A stretch of DNA of 64,000 bases from Shimia sp. CNT1-13L.2 (GCF_024331145.1 NZ_JANDJO010000001.1:682001-746000), one strand, 5' to 3'; shown: positions 1 through 9,074, counted from the first letter of the stretch. The notes: generated from the sequence alone by a model not told the origin. Translations and numbers: made by a program.

Positions 1-144
1 TTCTCGGACATCTCGACCGCCCTCGCCCTCCAATCAGCCGGAGGAGACGTGGTGCTCGACCTCGACGCCCTCGGTGGTTCCGGCAGCGTGATCATCGAAA
101 ATACCCTGATCGGGAACTTTTCGGGCTCGGATTTCATTTTCTGA
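1..144 (+). CDS. C-terminal end of an RTX/hemolysin-type calcium-binding protein (partial)
   Basis: The window opens inside this gene: frame 1 is open from base 1 to a TGA at 142-144, giving the last 47 residues. The tail is acidic and hydrophobic, with a VVLDLDALGGSG stretch and an ending GSDFIF. This resembles the C-terminal strands of secreted RTX proteins (after the Gly-Asp nonapeptide repeats, read by type I secretion). No repeat lies in the visible part, so the family call is inference from the tail alone. It is followed by a small hairpin (CGCACC/GGTGCG near 158-175) and then the tRNA. Confidence 0.5.
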   Translation, partial: FSDISTALALQSAGGDVVLDLDALGGSGSVIIENTLIGNFSGSDFIF

Positions 145-249
145 GAACATCAGCGCGGCGCACCTCCCCGGTGCGTCGACGCGCTTGCGCGCGACAGAGA
201 GGCAAGGCATCCGCCCTGCATTTCACCAACATTTCCAATTTGGAAGAAG

Positions 250-325
250 TGGTGAGCCGTGTAGGATTCGAACCTACGACCCACTGATTAAAAGTCAGTT
301 GCTCTACCAACTGAGCTAACGGCCC
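250..325 (-). tRNA. tRNA-Lys (anticodon UUU)
   Basis: The minus strand folds into a full 76-nt cloverleaf. The 7-bp acceptor stem GGGCCGT/ACGGCTC has one G-T pair; the other parts are a D arm GCTC/GAGC, anticodon loop CTTTTAA with anticodon TTT, T arm GTAGG-TTCGAAT-CCTAC, discriminator A and an encoded CCA (250-252). It is transcribed away from dapF, and a promoter with ideal spacing lies just upstream at 341-369. Confidence 0.97.
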
Positions 326-340
326 ACTCTGTGAGGGCGG

Positions 341-369
341 GTTCTAGTGTTGTGCGCGGGGGGGGTCAA
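341..369 (-). promoter_or_regulatory. Promoter of tRNA-Lys
   Basis: On the minus strand a -35 element TTGACC (369-364) is followed by exactly 17 nt and a -10 element TAGAAC (346-341), placing the transcription start a few bases before the mature tRNA 5' end at 325. The spacing and position are those of a housekeeping sigma-70 promoter. Confidence 0.65.
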
Positions 370-424
370 GTCGATTCTTCATAAAAAATGCACATGGCTG
401 GAAACCTTTTCTCAAGAGGCGTAT

Positions 425-1264
425 ATGGCGCCCATGATCGCTCATAAAAACAAAGGTCTGCCCTTCGAAAAGATGCATGGGCTTGGCAACGATTTCGTTG
501 TTGTGGATGCACGCACGCGTGACATCCCCCTCCCGCCTGCGCTCGTCGAAGCCATTGCAGACCGCCATCGCGGCGTCGGTTTTGATCAGCTTGCGGTGAT
601 CTCCAAAGGCACCCATGACGCGCACCTCACCTTCTACAACAGCGACGGCTCGCTTTCCGCCGCCTGTGGCAACGCTACGCGCTGTATCGCACGGAAATTG
701 ATGGACGAATCGGGCCTGACCACCCTGCGCCTGACAACCGACCGCGGCCTGCTGATGGCGCGCGATGCCGGTGACGGGCTGACCTCGGTCAACATGGGTC
801 ATCCCCAGCTGGACTGGCACGAGGTGCCGCTGGCCGAAGAGATGGACACGCTCGAGCTGCCCATCGACGGCTCGCCCACGGCCACCGGCATGGGCAACCC
901 GCATTGCACCTTCTTTGTCGAAGACGCCGAATCGGTCGACCTCGCCGCCTTTGGCGCCGCGCACGAACACCACCCGCTCTACCCCGAGCGCACCAACGTG
1001 CAGGTTGCCCAGATCATCGGCCCCGACCACATCCGCATGCGCGTCTGGGAACGCGGCGTCGGCATCACGCTGGCCTCCGGTTCGTCGTCCTGCGCCACCG
1101 CCGTGGCCGCCGCCCGTCGTGGCCTCACCGGGCGCAAGGTCCAGATCGATCTCGACGGTGGCAGCCTCTGGATCAACTGGGCCGAGGATGGCGTCTGGAT
1201 GACCGGCGGCACCACCCACGTCTTTTCCGGTGAATTCACCAAGGACTTCCTGGACTCCGTCTGA
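425..1264 (+). CDS. dapF: Diaminopimelate epimerase
   Basis: DapF converts LL-diaminopimelate to meso-diaminopimelate, the precursor of lysine and of peptidoglycan cross-links. The 279-residue protein has the expected length and both catalytic cysteines: Cys81 in SAACGNATRC and Cys223 in GSSSCATAVA. The N-terminal MHGLGNDFVV block is a family hallmark. The frame is open further upstream, but ATG 425 has an AAGAGG ribosome site (414-419) and fits the family N-terminus. The stop overlaps the mtaB start by one base (TGATG), so the two are co-transcribed and probably translationally coupled. Confidence 0.96.
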   Translation: MAPMIAHKNKGLPFEKMHGLGNDFVVVDARTRDIPLPPALVEAIADRHRGVGFDQLAVISKGTHDAHLTFYNSDGSLSAACGNATRCIARKLMDESGLTTLRLTTDRGLLMARDAGDGLTSVNMGHPQLDWHEVPLAEEMDTLELPIDGSPTATGMGNPHCTFFVEDAESVDLAAFGAAHEHHPLYPERTNVQVAQIIGPDHIRMRVWERGVGITLASGSSSCATAVAAARRGLTGRKVQIDLDGGSLWINWAEDGVWMTGGTTHVFSGEFTKDFLDSV

Positions 1265-2541
1265 TGGCTGACACGTTGAAAACCCCGCCCAAGTTCACCA
1301 CGCTTGGCTGCCGCCTCAACGCCTATGAAACCGAGGCGATGAAAGCCATGTCGCAAGAGGCAGGGCTGGACAACGCCGTCATCGTCAACACCTGCGCCGT
1401 CACCGCAGAGGCCGTGCGGAAGGCCCGTCAGGAAATCCGCCGCCTGCGCCGCGAAAACCCCGACGCCAATATCATCGTCACCGGCTGCGCGGCCCAGACC
1501 GAACCCGAGACCTTCGCCCGGATGGACGAGGTCACCCGCGTGATCGGCAACACGGAAAAGATGCAGCCCGAAACATGGCACGACATCGCCCGCGGCCCCG
1601 ATTTCATCGGCGACACCGAAAAGGTGCAGGTTGATGACATCATGTCCGTCACCGAAACCGCAGGCCACCTGATCGACGGTTTCGGCACCCGTAGCCGCGC
1701 CTATGTGCAGGTCCAGAACGGCTGCGATCACCGCTGCACCTTCTGCATCATCCCCTACGGTCGCGGCAACTCGCGCTCCGTGCCCGCAGGCGTCGTGGTC
1801 GATCAGATCAAACGCCTCGTCGACAAGGGCTTCAACGAGGTCGTGCTCACCGGTGTCGATCTCACCTCCTGGGGCGCAGACCTGCCGATGACCCCGCGTC
1901 TCGGGGATCTGGTTATGCGCATCCTGCGCCTCGTGCCCGACCTGCGCCGCCTGCGCATCTCCTCGATCGATTCTATCGAGGCCGACGACGCGCTGATGCT
2001 GGCCATCGCGACCGAACACCGCCTGATGCCGCACCTGCACCTGTCGCTGCAACACGGCGACGACCTGATCCTCAAGCGCATGGCCCGCCGCCACCTGCGC
2101 GACGATGCCATCGCCTTCTGCGAAGAGGCCCGCCGCCTGCGCCCCGACATGACCTTCGGCGCCGACATCATCGCCGGCTTCCCCACGGAAACCGATGCGC
2201 ATTTCGAAAACTCGCTCAAGCTGGTTACTGACTGCGATCTGACATGGCTGCACGTCTTCCCCTATTCCAAACGCGAAGGCACCCCCGCCGCCAAGATCCC
2301 CAACCAGGTCAACGGCAACGTGATCAAGGATCGCGCTGCCCGCCTTCGCGCCGCCGGTGACGCACAGGTTGCAAAACACCTCGCCGCGCAAATGGGCAAA
2401 ACCCATCACATCCTGATGGAAAACCCGCACATGGGACGCACCGAACAGTTCACCGAAGTGCATTTCGACACGCCGCAGACCGAAGGCGCCATCGTCACCG
2501 CGCCGATTTCCGGCATCCGCAACGGCCAGCTGCTGGCATGA
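1264..2541 (+). CDS. mtaB: tRNA t6A37 methylthiotransferase MtaB
   Basis: A radical-SAM enzyme that adds the 2-methylthio group to N6-threonylcarbamoyladenosine-37 of ANN-reading tRNAs. Its 425 residues carry the N-terminal MTTase domain with cluster cysteines Cys16 (TLGCRLNAYE), Cys44 and Cys75, then the radical-SAM cysteines Cys154, Cys158 and Cys161 in GCDHRCTFC, and a C-terminal TRAM-like region. The TLGCRLN start and the length favour MtaB over MiaB. It sits between dapF (1-nt overlap) and a GST gene (4-nt ATGA overlap) in one operon. tRNA-Lys(UUU), a target of this modification in some bacteria, is encoded just upstream on the other strand. Confidence 0.93.
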   Translation: MADTLKTPPKFTTLGCRLNAYETEAMKAMSQEAGLDNAVIVNTCAVTAEAVRKARQEIRRLRRENPDANIIVTGCAAQTEPETFARMDEVTRVIGNTEKMQPETWHDIARGPDFIGDTEKVQVDDIMSVTETAGHLIDGFGTRSRAYVQVQNGCDHRCTFCIIPYGRGNSRSVPAGVVVDQIKRLVDKGFNEVVLTGVDLTSWGADLPMTPRLGDLVMRILRLVPDLRRLRISSIDSIEADDALMLAIATEHRLMPHLHLSLQHGDDLILKRMARRHLRDDAIAFCEEARRLRPDMTFGADIIAGFPTETDAHFENSLKLVTDCDLTWLHVFPYSKREGTPAAKIPNQVNGNVIKDRAARLRAAGDAQVAKHLAAQMGKTHHILMENPHMGRTEQFTEVHFDTPQTEGAIVTAPISGIRNGQLLA

Positions 2542-3164
2542 CGCGCCCAATCCTCTACAGCTTCCGCCGCTGCCCCTATGCCATGCGCGCCCGCCTTGGC
2601 CTGGCCAGCGCCGGAATCACCGTAGAGCTGCGGGAAATCCTGCTGCGCGACAAGGCCCCCGCATTTCTGGCAACATCACCCAGCGCCACCGTCCCCTGCC
2701 TGCAAACCGACACCACGGTGATCGACGAAAGCCTCGACATCATGCACTGGGCGCTGGCGCAAAACGATCCCGAAGGCCTGATGGACATGCCCGTCTCCGG
2801 CCATGACCTGATCGCCACCACCGACGGCCCGTTCAAAACCGCGCTCGACCGCTACAAGTACCACACCCGCTATGACTCCGACCGCGAGGCCGAACGCGCC
2901 ACTGCCTCACGGCATCTTCTGGCCCTCAACGCCCAACTGAACGGCCAACCCTGGCTCTTCGGCACAGGCCCACGCCTCGCCGATCTCGCCATCCTGCCTT
3001 TCGTGCGCCAGTTCGCCTTCACCGACAAACCCTGGTTCGACGCACAGGACTGGCCCCACCTGCACGCCTGGCTCGAAGGCTTCATCGCCTCGCCCCGCTT
3101 TACCTCGATCATGACGAAATATCCGAAATGGGAAGCGGGCGACGCCCCGACCCTGTTTCCCTAG
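2538..3164 (+). CDS. Glutathione S-transferase family protein
   Basis: A 208-residue soluble protein with an N-terminal thioredoxin-fold GST domain. It opens with LYSFRRCPYAMRARL, where Cys12 occupies the usual glutathione-contact position of Cys-type GSTs, and has SATVPCL with the cis-proline motif near residue 53 followed by IDESLDIM. An all-helical C-terminal GST domain follows. The substrate cannot be read from sequence. It is the third gene of the dapF-mtaB operon by ATGA overlap. Confidence 0.85.
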   Translation: MTRPILYSFRRCPYAMRARLGLASAGITVELREILLRDKAPAFLATSPSATVPCLQTDTTVIDESLDIMHWALAQNDPEGLMDMPVSGHDLIATTDGPFKTALDRYKYHTRYDSDREAERATASRHLLALNAQLNGQPWLFGTGPRLADLAILPFVRQFAFTDKPWFDAQDWPHLHAWLEGFIASPRFTSIMTKYPKWEAGDAPTLFP

Positions 3165-3199
3165 GGCTTCAATGCACCCCAAATACTCCCGCCGGAGGC
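3165..3199 (+). repeat. Dispersed intergenic repeat, copy 1 (TTCAATGCACC-ATACTCC type)
   Basis: Directly after the GST stop lies GGCTTCAATGCACC followed by AAATACTCCCGCCGGAGG. Nearly the same string occurs at 35843-35876, inverted at 40190-40215, and in degenerate form at 46300-46330. All are immediately next to gene ends. CTCCCGCCGGAG can form a small hairpin. Short motifs of this kind are frequent in intergenic DNA of this family. Confidence 0.7.
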
Positions 3200-3233
3200 G
3201 GAACAGGGGCGGGATCATCCGCCCCTGATACCC

Positions 3234-3674
3234 TCACGCGGCCTTTGCCACCTTGGCCCGTGCCGCCAGCACCCCAAGTGCCGCCCGCGCAGCCTCGCGG
3301 CCCTTCTCGACAAAATGGGCGCGGTAGATCGCGTTGTGATGCTCGGTCTCCTGGTACTGGTGCGGCGTCAGGCTGACCGAGAGCACCGGCACGCCGGTAT
3401 CCAGTCCGGCCCGCATCAACCCGTCCACCACGGCCTGCGCGACAAAGTCATGCCGGTAGATGCCCCCATCCACCACGAAAGCGGCACAGGCCACCGCGCC
3501 ATAACGCCCACTCTCGGCAAGGTCACGCGCCAACAGCGGCATCTCGAAGGCGCCGGGCACGTCGAACACGTCCACCTGCGCATCGGGGATGATCTCGCAG
3601 AAACCTTCCAGCGCACGATCCACGATATCGGCGTGCCACTGGGCCTTGATGAATGCGAAACGGGTGTGTGTCAT
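3234..3674 (-). CDS. ribH: 6,7-dimethyl-8-ribityllumazine synthase, RibH2 type
   Basis: Lumazine synthase condenses the ribityl-pyrimidinedione with dihydroxybutanone phosphate, the penultimate step of riboflavin synthesis. The 146-residue protein has the substrate-site motifs VPGAFEMPL (about 39-47) and VVDGGIYRHDFVA, and resembles the decameric type II enzyme of Brucella and Mesorhizobium rather than the ribDEAH-clustered paralogue. Start ATG 3674 has a GGAG site about eight bases upstream. The gene stands alone under an FMN riboswitch (3762-3900), so it should be repressed when FMN is abundant. Confidence 0.92.
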   Translation of the reverse strand: MTHTRFAFIKAQWHADIVDRALEGFCEIIPDAQVDVFDVPGAFEMPLLARDLAESGRYGAVACAAFVVDGGIYRHDFVAQAVVDGLMRAGLDTGVPVLSVSLTPHQYQETEHHNAIYRAHFVEKGREAARAALGVLAARAKVAKAA

Positions 3675-3761
3675 ATCGGATCTCCTTTTGGTACAGACAC
3701 GTCACCCAAGGCGATCACGAACGAACAGGGTCCACCCCAAGGGGCGTCCCATCCGCACGTT

Positions 3762-3900
3762 CTCTTCCATCCGGACTATCACCGTCGGCTCTGGAATCGC
3801 ACCAGATCTGCTGACACTTTGGCACAGGCCAAAGCCGCTCGCGGGCTTGCAGGCGTTCACCCGCTCACCGCCGGTGGGGAATTTCACCCCGCCCTGAGAA
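3762..3900 (-). promoter_or_regulatory. FMN riboswitch (RFN element)
   Basis: On the minus strand the conserved RFN blocks appear in order: TCTCAGGGCGGGGTGAAATT, then CCCACCGGCGGT, a GAGCGGG and GCCCGCGAGCGG arm, an AGATCTGGTG..ATTCCAGA arm, and GCCGACGGTGATAGTCCGGAT closing the basal stem. The leader continues about 87 nt to the ribH start and contains a CCCCTTGGGG hairpin that could be part of the expression platform. I see no clear intrinsic terminator, so control by Shine-Dalgarno sequestration is possible. Confidence 0.92.
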
Positions 3901-3964
3901 CACGGCGACCTTGCCAAGATCATCGCCCCCCTGCAACATCCATTCGCGACCAACAGGAGCCCAA

Positions 3965-4594
3965 ATGCACCCGAATCCCGCTTTTCGCGGCACGCCCGCC
4001 GACACCAACATCGCCTTCGCCCGCGACCGCGCCTTCGGCACCCTGGCGCTGAACGGCGCAGAGACCCCGATGCTCTCGCATGTGCCGTTCCTGCTTGCCG
4101 AAGACGGCAGCCACGCCGACCTGCACCTCGTGCGGTCCAACCCGATCTCGCGCAGCCTGAAAGACCCGCAGCCCGCCACCCTCGCGGTGACCGGCCCCGA
4201 CAGCTATATCTCGCCCGACTGGTACGCCCTCGATGATCAGGTCCCGACCTGGAACTATGTCGCCGTCCACCTGACCGGCACCCTCGCGCCCCTGCCCGAT
4301 ACGGACCTGCCGCCGCTGCTTGAGCGGCTTTCCACCTTCTTCGAAACCCGGCTGGCCCCGAAACCGGTCTGGACCATGGACAAGATGCAGGACGAGGCCC
4401 TGGCCCGCATGTTGCGCATGATCCGCCCCTTCCGGCTGACCATCACCGACATCCAGGGCACCTGGAAATTGAACCAGAACAAACCCGATGCCGCCCGCCA
4501 GGGCGCCGCCAACCACGTGGCCAGTGACGGAATCGGCGCCCAGACCGATCTTCTGGCCGATCTCATGCACGCCGCAACAGGAGACACCCCATGA
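3965..4594 (+). CDS. PaiB-like FMN-binding split-barrel protein
   Basis: The 209-residue protein resembles PaiB, a flavin-binding pyridoxamine-oxidase-fold protein first described as a negative regulator in Bacillus. Family marks are MHPNPAFR at the N-terminus, SPDWY (83-87), [10 protein letters not shown] (93-102) and KLNQNK (168-173). ATG 3965 was chosen for its CAGGAG site and for matching the family start; the frame is open upstream into the riboswitch DNA. It is divergent from the FMN-riboswitch ribH gene, a fitting neighbour for a flavoprotein, and overlaps the next GST gene by four bases. DNA binding is not evident here. Confidence 0.82.
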   Translation: MHPNPAFRGTPADTNIAFARDRAFGTLALNGAETPMLSHVPFLLAEDGSHADLHLVRSNPISRSLKDPQPATLAVTGPDSYISPDWYALDDQVPTWNYVAVHLTGTLAPLPDTDLPPLLERLSTFFETRLAPKPVWTMDKMQDEALARMLRMIRPFRLTITDIQGTWKLNQNKPDAARQGAANHVASDGIGAQTDLLADLMHAATGDTP

Positions 4595-5196
4595 AACTCA
4601 CCTATGCCAGCGCCTCGCCTTTCGTGCGCAAGGTCCACGTTCTGCTGCTGGAAACCGGACAACAGGACGATGTCGAGCTGATCACGGTGAAAACCACCCC
4701 GCTCACCACCCCCGACGAGGTTTTCACCGCCAATCCCATCGGCAAGATCCCGGCCCTGATCCGCCCCGACGGCCCCGCGATCTACGACAGCCGCGTGATC
4801 TGTCGCTTCCTCGATGCCCGCGCCGGCAACCCGCTCTACCCGCAGTCCTCGCTCTGGGACGTGCTGACCATCGAGGCCACCGCCGACGGAATCATGGAGG
4901 CCGCGGTCCTGATGCGCTACGAAGAGGCGCTGCGCCCCGAGGAAAAACGCTCGGCCGAGTGGCTCGAAGCGCAATGGGACAAGATCGCCCGCGCCCTTGC
5001 CGTTCTCAACGCCCGCTGGATGAGCCACCTTGCCGGCCCGCTCGACATGGGCCAGATCGCCGTGGGCTGTGCGCTCGACTATCTCGATTTCCGCCACGAC
5101 GGCCGGAACTGGCGCGCCGACAACGACTCGCTCGCTGCATGGCACGCCGAATTCTCCGGGCGCGACAGCATGAAGGCCACCATGCCGCACGACTGA
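4591..5196 (+). CDS. Glutathione S-transferase family protein
   Basis: A 201-residue protein with a GST N-terminal domain: [19 protein letters not shown] with Ser9 in the usual catalytic position, NPIGKIPAL (cis-Pro) and [11 protein letters not shown] binding the glutathione gamma-glutamyl group, then a helical C-terminal domain. The ATG overlaps the stop of the PaiB-like gene (ATGA), so the pair is coupled. Unrelated in detail to the GST at 2538-3164. The physiological substrate is unknown. Confidence 0.87.
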   Translation: MKLTYASASPFVRKVHVLLLETGQQDDVELITVKTTPLTTPDEVFTANPIGKIPALIRPDGPAIYDSRVICRFLDARAGNPLYPQSSLWDVLTIEATADGIMEAAVLMRYEEALRPEEKRSAEWLEAQWDKIARALAVLNARWMSHLAGPLDMGQIAVGCALDYLDFRHDGRNWRADNDSLAAWHAEFSGRDSMKATMPHD

Positions 5197-5495
5197 GTCG
5201 CCCCGCTTTTCAAAGCGCGTGCCACGTCATGCGCCCCGGGAAGGACAGCTTTGCCCTTCCCACCCCTGCAAAGGACTGTTTGTCCACCTCCGGAATCGCC
5301 CAAAACCTGCGGAAATACATCGAAAATCACGCATATGGGGATTTGGCGCGACAGAGGGACGCGAGGCCTTCATATAAGCGAAACATCGCTGGACGGGTTG
5401 CAACACCTCGGCTAAATAGCGGCGTGGAGAGGCTGCGCCACGCGCGGCCCCAACGATATTGGCCGGATATTCGGCTGAAAAATGGAGAGAACCTC
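5197..5495. other. Intergenic region upstream of the cytochrome bc1 operon
   Basis: About 300 bases without a gene. It contains a GGGAAGG/CCTTCCC hairpin (about 5239-5262, possibly terminating the GST transcript), a GGCGTGG/CCACGC hairpin near 5422-5443, and a GGAGAG ribosome site for petA at 5484-5489. The bc1 promoter should lie here. A weak candidate is CTGGAC, 18 bases, then TAAATA (about 5390-5419), but I cannot fix it with confidence. Confidence 0.4.
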
Positions 5496-6089
5496 GTGTC
5501 CCACGCAGAAGATCACGAAGGCACCCGCAGAGACTTCCTCTACTACGCCACCGCTGGCGCAGGTGCAGTGACCGCAGGTGCAGCCGTCTGGCCTCTGGTC
5601 GATCAAATGAACCCCTCGGCAGATGTTCGAGCACTGGCCTCGATCCGTGTTGACGTTTCGGGCGTTGAGCCCGGCACGCAGCTGACCGTCAAATGGCTCG
5701 GCAAACCGGTCTTCATCCGCCACCGCACCGGCGCGGAAATCCAGGAAGCCGCAGCACAGGACGCCGAGTTCGAAGCTGGCGTTTCGGTCATCGACCCGTT
5801 TGCGCGCAACGTGAACCTGGGTGACGAAGCGGCACCGGCCTCCGACGCCAACCGCACCATGCCCTCGCCGGAAGGCGAAGCACCGCAGGCCTGGATCGTC
5901 CAGATGGGCGTATGTACGCACCTCGGTTGCGTTCCGCTCGGTGACGCGGGTGAATTCGGCGGCTGGTTCTGCCCCTGCCACGGCTCGCACTACGACCTGT
6001 CCGGCCGTATCCGCAAAGGCCCCGCGCCTGAAAACCTTCCTGTTCCGCCGGCGGAATGGGTCGACAACAGCACCATCAAACTCGGTTAA
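5496..6089 (+). CDS. petA: Ubiquinol-cytochrome c reductase iron-sulfur (Rieske) subunit
   Basis: The Rieske subunit passes electrons from ubiquinol to cytochrome c1 in the bc1 complex, with its head in the periplasm. The GTG at 5496, six bases after GGAGAG, gives a 197-residue protein beginning [20 protein letters not shown], matching the Rhodobacter subunit; the in-frame region upstream is not protein-like. RRDF is a twin-arginine signal leading into the single membrane anchor (about 15-35). The 2Fe-2S ligands are visible: Cys140, His142 and Cys145 in CTHLGC, and Cys159, Cys161 and His162 in CPCHGS. It is first of petABC, with 12 bases to petB. Confidence 0.96.
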   Translation: MSHAEDHEGTRRDFLYYATAGAGAVTAGAAVWPLVDQMNPSADVRALASIRVDVSGVEPGTQLTVKWLGKPVFIRHRTGAEIQEAAAQDAEFEAGVSVIDPFARNVNLGDEAAPASDANRTMPSPEGEAPQAWIVQMGVCTHLGCVPLGDAGEFGGWFCPCHGSHYDLSGRIRKGPAPENLPVPPAEWVDNSTIKLG

Positions 6090-6101
6090 GGGAGTACCCA
6101 G

Positions 6102-7415
6102 ATGTCCGGCATCCCCCACGATCACTACGAGCCGAAGTCCGGCGCCGAGAAGTGGCTGCACAAGCGTCTTCCCGTCGTTGGCCTGATCTACGACACCATC
6201 ATGATCCCCACCCCCAAGAACCTGAACTGGTGGTGGATCTGGGGCATCGTCCTTGCCTTCTGCCTGGCGCTTATGATCGCCACCGGCGTTGTCATGGTGA
6301 TGCACTACACCCCGCATGTTGATCACGCATTCGCGTCGGTCGAACACATCATGCGTGACGTGAACGGCGGTCACATGATCCGCTATATCCACATGAACGG
6401 CGCGTCGCTGTTCTTCTTCGCGGTCTACATCCACATGTTCCGCGGCCTGTACTACGGTTCCTACAAGGCGCCCCGCGAAATCACCTGGATCATCGGCATG
6501 CTGATCTTCCTGCTGATGATGGGCACCGGCTTCATGGGCTACGTTCTGCCCTGGGGTCAGATGTCCTTCTGGGGCGCAACCGTGATCACCGGCCTGTTCG
6601 GCGCGATCCCGTTCATCGGTGAACCGATCCAGACCTGGCTGCTCGGCGGCCCGGCAGTGGACAACTACACCCTGAACCGCTTCTTCTCGCTGCACTACCT
6701 GCTGCCCTTCGTGATCGCCGCGCTTGTGATCGTTCACATCTGGGCCTTCCACACCACCGGCAACAACAACCCGACCGGTGTTGAAGTCCGCCGTGGTTCG
6801 AAAGAAGAAGCTGCGAAAGACACCCTGCCCTTCTGGCCCTACTTCGTGGTCAAGGACCTTGTTGGCCTGGCCATCGTTCTGGTGTTCTTCTTCGCCGTTG
6901 TTGGCTTCATGCCGAACTACTTCGGTCACCCCGACAACTACATCGAAGCCAACCCGCTGGTAACGCCCGCACACATCGTTCCGGAATGGTACTTCCTGCC
7001 GTTCTACGCGATCCTGCGTGCCTTCACCTCCGAAGTCTGGCTGGTTCAGTTCCTGAGCTGGATCACCGGTGGCATCGTTGACGCGAAATTCGTGGGCGTT
7101 CTGGCCATGTTCGGCGCCATCGCAGTCATGGCGATCGTGCCGTGGCTCGACACCAGCCGCGTGCGCTCGGGCCGTTTCCGTCCCCAGTTCAAATGGTGGT
7201 TCCTGATCCTCGTCATCGACTTCATCTTCCTGATGTGGCTCGGTGCCATGCCCGCGGAAGAGCCCTATGCGACTCTCTCGCTGATCGGTGCAACTTACTG
7301 GTTTGGCTACTTCCTCGTGATCCTGCCGATCCTCGGTGTGATCGAAAAGCCGACGACTCCGCCGGCCACCATCGAGGAAGACTTCAACAACCACTACGGC
7401 AAACCTGCTGAATAA
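6102..7415 (+). CDS. petB: Cytochrome b of the bc1 complex
   Basis: The central membrane subunit with both quinone sites and hemes bL and bH. The 437-residue protein has eight predicted membrane helices. The four heme-ligand histidines are at 97, 111, 198 and 212, exactly the Rhodobacter numbering. The PEWY Qo-site motif ([10 protein letters not shown]) lies in the C-terminal half, preceded by a hydrophilic linker near 225-240. Start ATG 6102 has GGGAG upstream. It lies between petA and petC with short gaps, so the three are one transcript ending at the terminator near 8251. Confidence 0.97.
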   Translation: MSGIPHDHYEPKSGAEKWLHKRLPVVGLIYDTIMIPTPKNLNWWWIWGIVLAFCLALMIATGVVMVMHYTPHVDHAFASVEHIMRDVNGGHMIRYIHMNGASLFFFAVYIHMFRGLYYGSYKAPREITWIIGMLIFLLMMGTGFMGYVLPWGQMSFWGATVITGLFGAIPFIGEPIQTWLLGGPAVDNYTLNRFFSLHYLLPFVIAALVIVHIWAFHTTGNNNPTGVEVRRGSKEEAAKDTLPFWPYFVVKDLVGLAIVLVFFFAVVGFMPNYFGHPDNYIEANPLVTPAHIVPEWYFLPFYAILRAFTSEVWLVQFLSWITGGIVDAKFVGVLAMFGAIAVMAIVPWLDTSRVRSGRFRPQFKWWFLILVIDFIFLMWLGAMPAEEPYATLSLIGATYWFGYFLVILPILGVIEKPTTPPATIEEDFNNHYGKPAE

Positions 7416-7429
7416 GAGGAAACAGGATA

Positions 7430-8224
7430 ATGCTTAAGAAACTTAGCATCGCTGCAATCGCTGCCCTGTCCCTCTCGGCAGGCGCCGCATCGGCCGCCGG
7501 TGGCGCAGGTCACGTCCATGACGTCGACTTCTCCTTCGAAGGCCCCTTTGGCAAGTTCGACCAGAACCAGCTGCAACGCGGTCTTCAGGTGTACACCGAA
7601 GTCTGCGCCGCATGTCACGGCATGCGCTACGTGCCGCTGCGCACACTGGCCGACGAAGGTGGTCCGCACCTGCCGGAAGATCAGGTTCGTGCCTACGCCG
7701 AACAGAACTTCGAGGTGTTCGACGCCGAGCTGGATGATTTCCGTCCCGCACGCCCGACCGATCACTTCCCGGAAGGTGGTGATCCGAACGCGCCTGACCT
7801 CAGCCTGATGGCCAAGGCACGCGCAGGCTTCCACGGTCCGGCCGGCACCGGCATGAACCAGCTGTTCAAAGGCATGGGTGGCCCCGAGTACATCGTCTCG
7901 ATCCTGACCGGTTACACCGGCGAGGAAAAAGAAGAAGCGGGCACCACCTTCTACGAAAACACCGCCTTCCCGGGTGGCTGGATCGCCATGGCCCCGCCGC
8001 TCTACGGTGAGGACGTGGAATTTGCCGATGGTCACTCGAACGAGCTGCACCACGAAGCCGAAGACGTGTCTGCCTTCCTGATGTGGGCCGCCGAGCCCAA
8101 GATGATGGCACGCAAACAGGCTGGCTTTGTTGGCGTTCTGATGATGGTTGTCCTGGCTTCGCTCCTGTTCCTGACGAACAAGAAGCTCTGGGCGCCGGTC
8201 AAAGGCAAGAAGTTCACCGGCTAA
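7430..8224 (+). CDS. petC: Cytochrome c1
   Basis: The c-type heme subunit that hands electrons to soluble or membrane cytochrome c. The 264 residues start with a Sec signal peptide (cleavage near ASA-A, residue 22-23). The heme site is CAACH (Cys59, Cys62, His63), the axial methionine is likely Met187 in IAMAPPLYG, and one C-terminal membrane anchor spans about 232-252 followed by a basic tail. Last gene of petABC. Confidence 0.96.
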   Translation: MLKKLSIAAIAALSLSAGAASAAGGAGHVHDVDFSFEGPFGKFDQNQLQRGLQVYTEVCAACHGMRYVPLRTLADEGGPHLPEDQVRAYAEQNFEVFDAELDDFRPARPTDHFPEGGDPNAPDLSLMAKARAGFHGPAGTGMNQLFKGMGGPEYIVSILTGYTGEEKEEAGTTFYENTAFPGGWIAMAPPLYGEDVEFADGHSNELHHEAEDVSAFLMWAAEPKMMARKQAGFVGVLMMVVLASLLFLTNKKLWAPVKGKKFTG

Positions 8225-8250
8225 GCCGCACTTCACCCGAAACAGGAAAA

Positions 8251-8278
8251 CCCGCCGGTCTCTCCCCGGCGGGTTTTT
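8251..8278 (+). terminator. Rho-independent terminator of petABC
   Basis: CCCGCCGG (8251-8258), a seven-base loop, CCGGCGGG (8266-8273) and a run of five T. It sits 26 bases after the petC stop, and AAAA before the stem means it could also work in reverse. Confidence 0.9.
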
Positions 8279-8306
8279 CTTTGCCTGAACACACCGCACC
8301 TCCCCC

Positions 8307-8357
8307 GGAAAACCTTCTCGAAGGTTTTCCCACGCGCACATTTTTCTAGAAAAATGT
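8307..8357. repeat. Double-palindrome element, copy 1
   Basis: Two perfect palindromes lie side by side. Arm A (8307-8330) is GGAAAACCTTC, two bases, GAAGGTTTTCC; after CACGCGC comes arm B (8338-8357) ACATTTTTCTAGAAAAATGT. A related pair with different outer arms but the same cores (CTTC..GAAG and TTTTCTAGAAAA) lies at 43963-44014. It is in the pncA leader region, about 45 bases from the start codon. Confidence 0.75.
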
Positions 8358-8401
8358 ATGCCCCCCGCGCTATCCCTGAGCAGCATTTCAAGGAGCTTCC
8401 G

Positions 8402-8998
8402 ATGTCCAACGCCCTGATCGTGATCGACGTGCAAAACGATTTCTGCCCCGGTGGTGCGCTGGCCGTGCCCGAAGGCGACCTGATCGTGCCCGGCATCAAC
8501 GCCCTGATGCAGGATTTCGACGCCGTGATCCTGACCCAGGACTGGCACCCCAACGGCCACTCCTCCTTTGCCACCTCGCACGCGGGCAAGGCCCCCTTCG
8601 ACATGACCGAGATGCCCTACGGCCCACAGGTGCTCTGGCCCAACCACTGCGTTCAGGGCAGCGAAGGTGCCGCCTTTCACGCCGATCTCGACACCACCCG
8701 CGCCGATCTGATCATCCGCAAGGGCTACAACCCCGCCATCGACAGCTACTCGGCCTTCTTTGAGAACGACCAGACCACTCCCACCGGCCTTGAAGGCTAT
8801 TTGAACACCCGTGGCATCACCGCCCTCACGCTTGTGGGCCTCGCCACCGATTTCTGCGTGGCCTTCTCGGCGCAGGATGCCGCCCGTCTTGGCTTTGACG
8901 TCACCGTCCGCAGCGACCTCTGCCGCGCCATTGACCTCGACGGCTCGCTCACCGCATCCCTCACCGGCATGAAAGACGCGGGCGTCAGAATTCTCTGA
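8402..8998 (+). CDS. pncA: Nicotinamidase
   Basis: PncA hydrolyses nicotinamide to nicotinate, feeding the Preiss-Handler route to NAD. The 198-residue isochorismatase-fold protein has the catalytic triad Asp9 (VIDVQNDF), Lys107 (IIRKGYN) and Cys152 (ATDFCVAF), and metal ligands Asp47, His49 and His53 in TQDWHPNGHSSF. ATG 8402 follows an AAGGAG site; an upstream in-frame ATG at 8354 falls inside the palindrome element and is unlikely. The next enzyme of the pathway, pncB, lies 2.4 kb downstream beyond a sensor kinase. Confidence 0.95.
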   Translation: MSNALIVIDVQNDFCPGGALAVPEGDLIVPGINALMQDFDAVILTQDWHPNGHSSFATSHAGKAPFDMTEMPYGPQVLWPNHCVQGSEGAAFHADLDTTRADLIIRKGYNPAIDSYSAFFENDQTTPTGLEGYLNTRGITALTLVGLATDFCVAFSAQDAARLGFDVTVRSDLCRAIDLDGSLTASLTGMKDAGVRIL

Positions 8999-9002
8999 TC
9001 AG

Positions 9003-9019
9003 GGGTGAAATTTTCACCC
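9003..9019. promoter_or_regulatory. Perfect palindrome between pncA and the hybrid kinase
   Basis: GGGTGAAA-T-TTTCACCC is a 17-base perfect inverted repeat starting four bases after the pncA stop and about 56 bases before the kinase start. It could be an operator for the kinase gene or a weak terminator (no T run follows). Function is not determined by sequence. Confidence 0.4.
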
Positions 9020-9074
9020 ATATTTCGTGCTCTTACGCTAGGGTGAGGAACCTTGAATTCAAAGCGAGACCGGA

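Noticed and set aside
347-424. Upstream extension of dapF to a TTG at 347
   Set aside because: It overlaps the tRNA-Lys promoter and adds non-family residues; ATG 425 has a good AAGAGG site.
5412-7394. Very long open frames antisense to real genes (also 979-2550 minus, 23092-25446 minus, 29907-32210 minus, 42336-43931 plus)
   Set aside because: They are exact shadows of petAB, mtaB, recQ, the macroglobulin and serA. The high third-position GC removes stop codons on the opposite strand, and the products are low-complexity with no recognisable domains.
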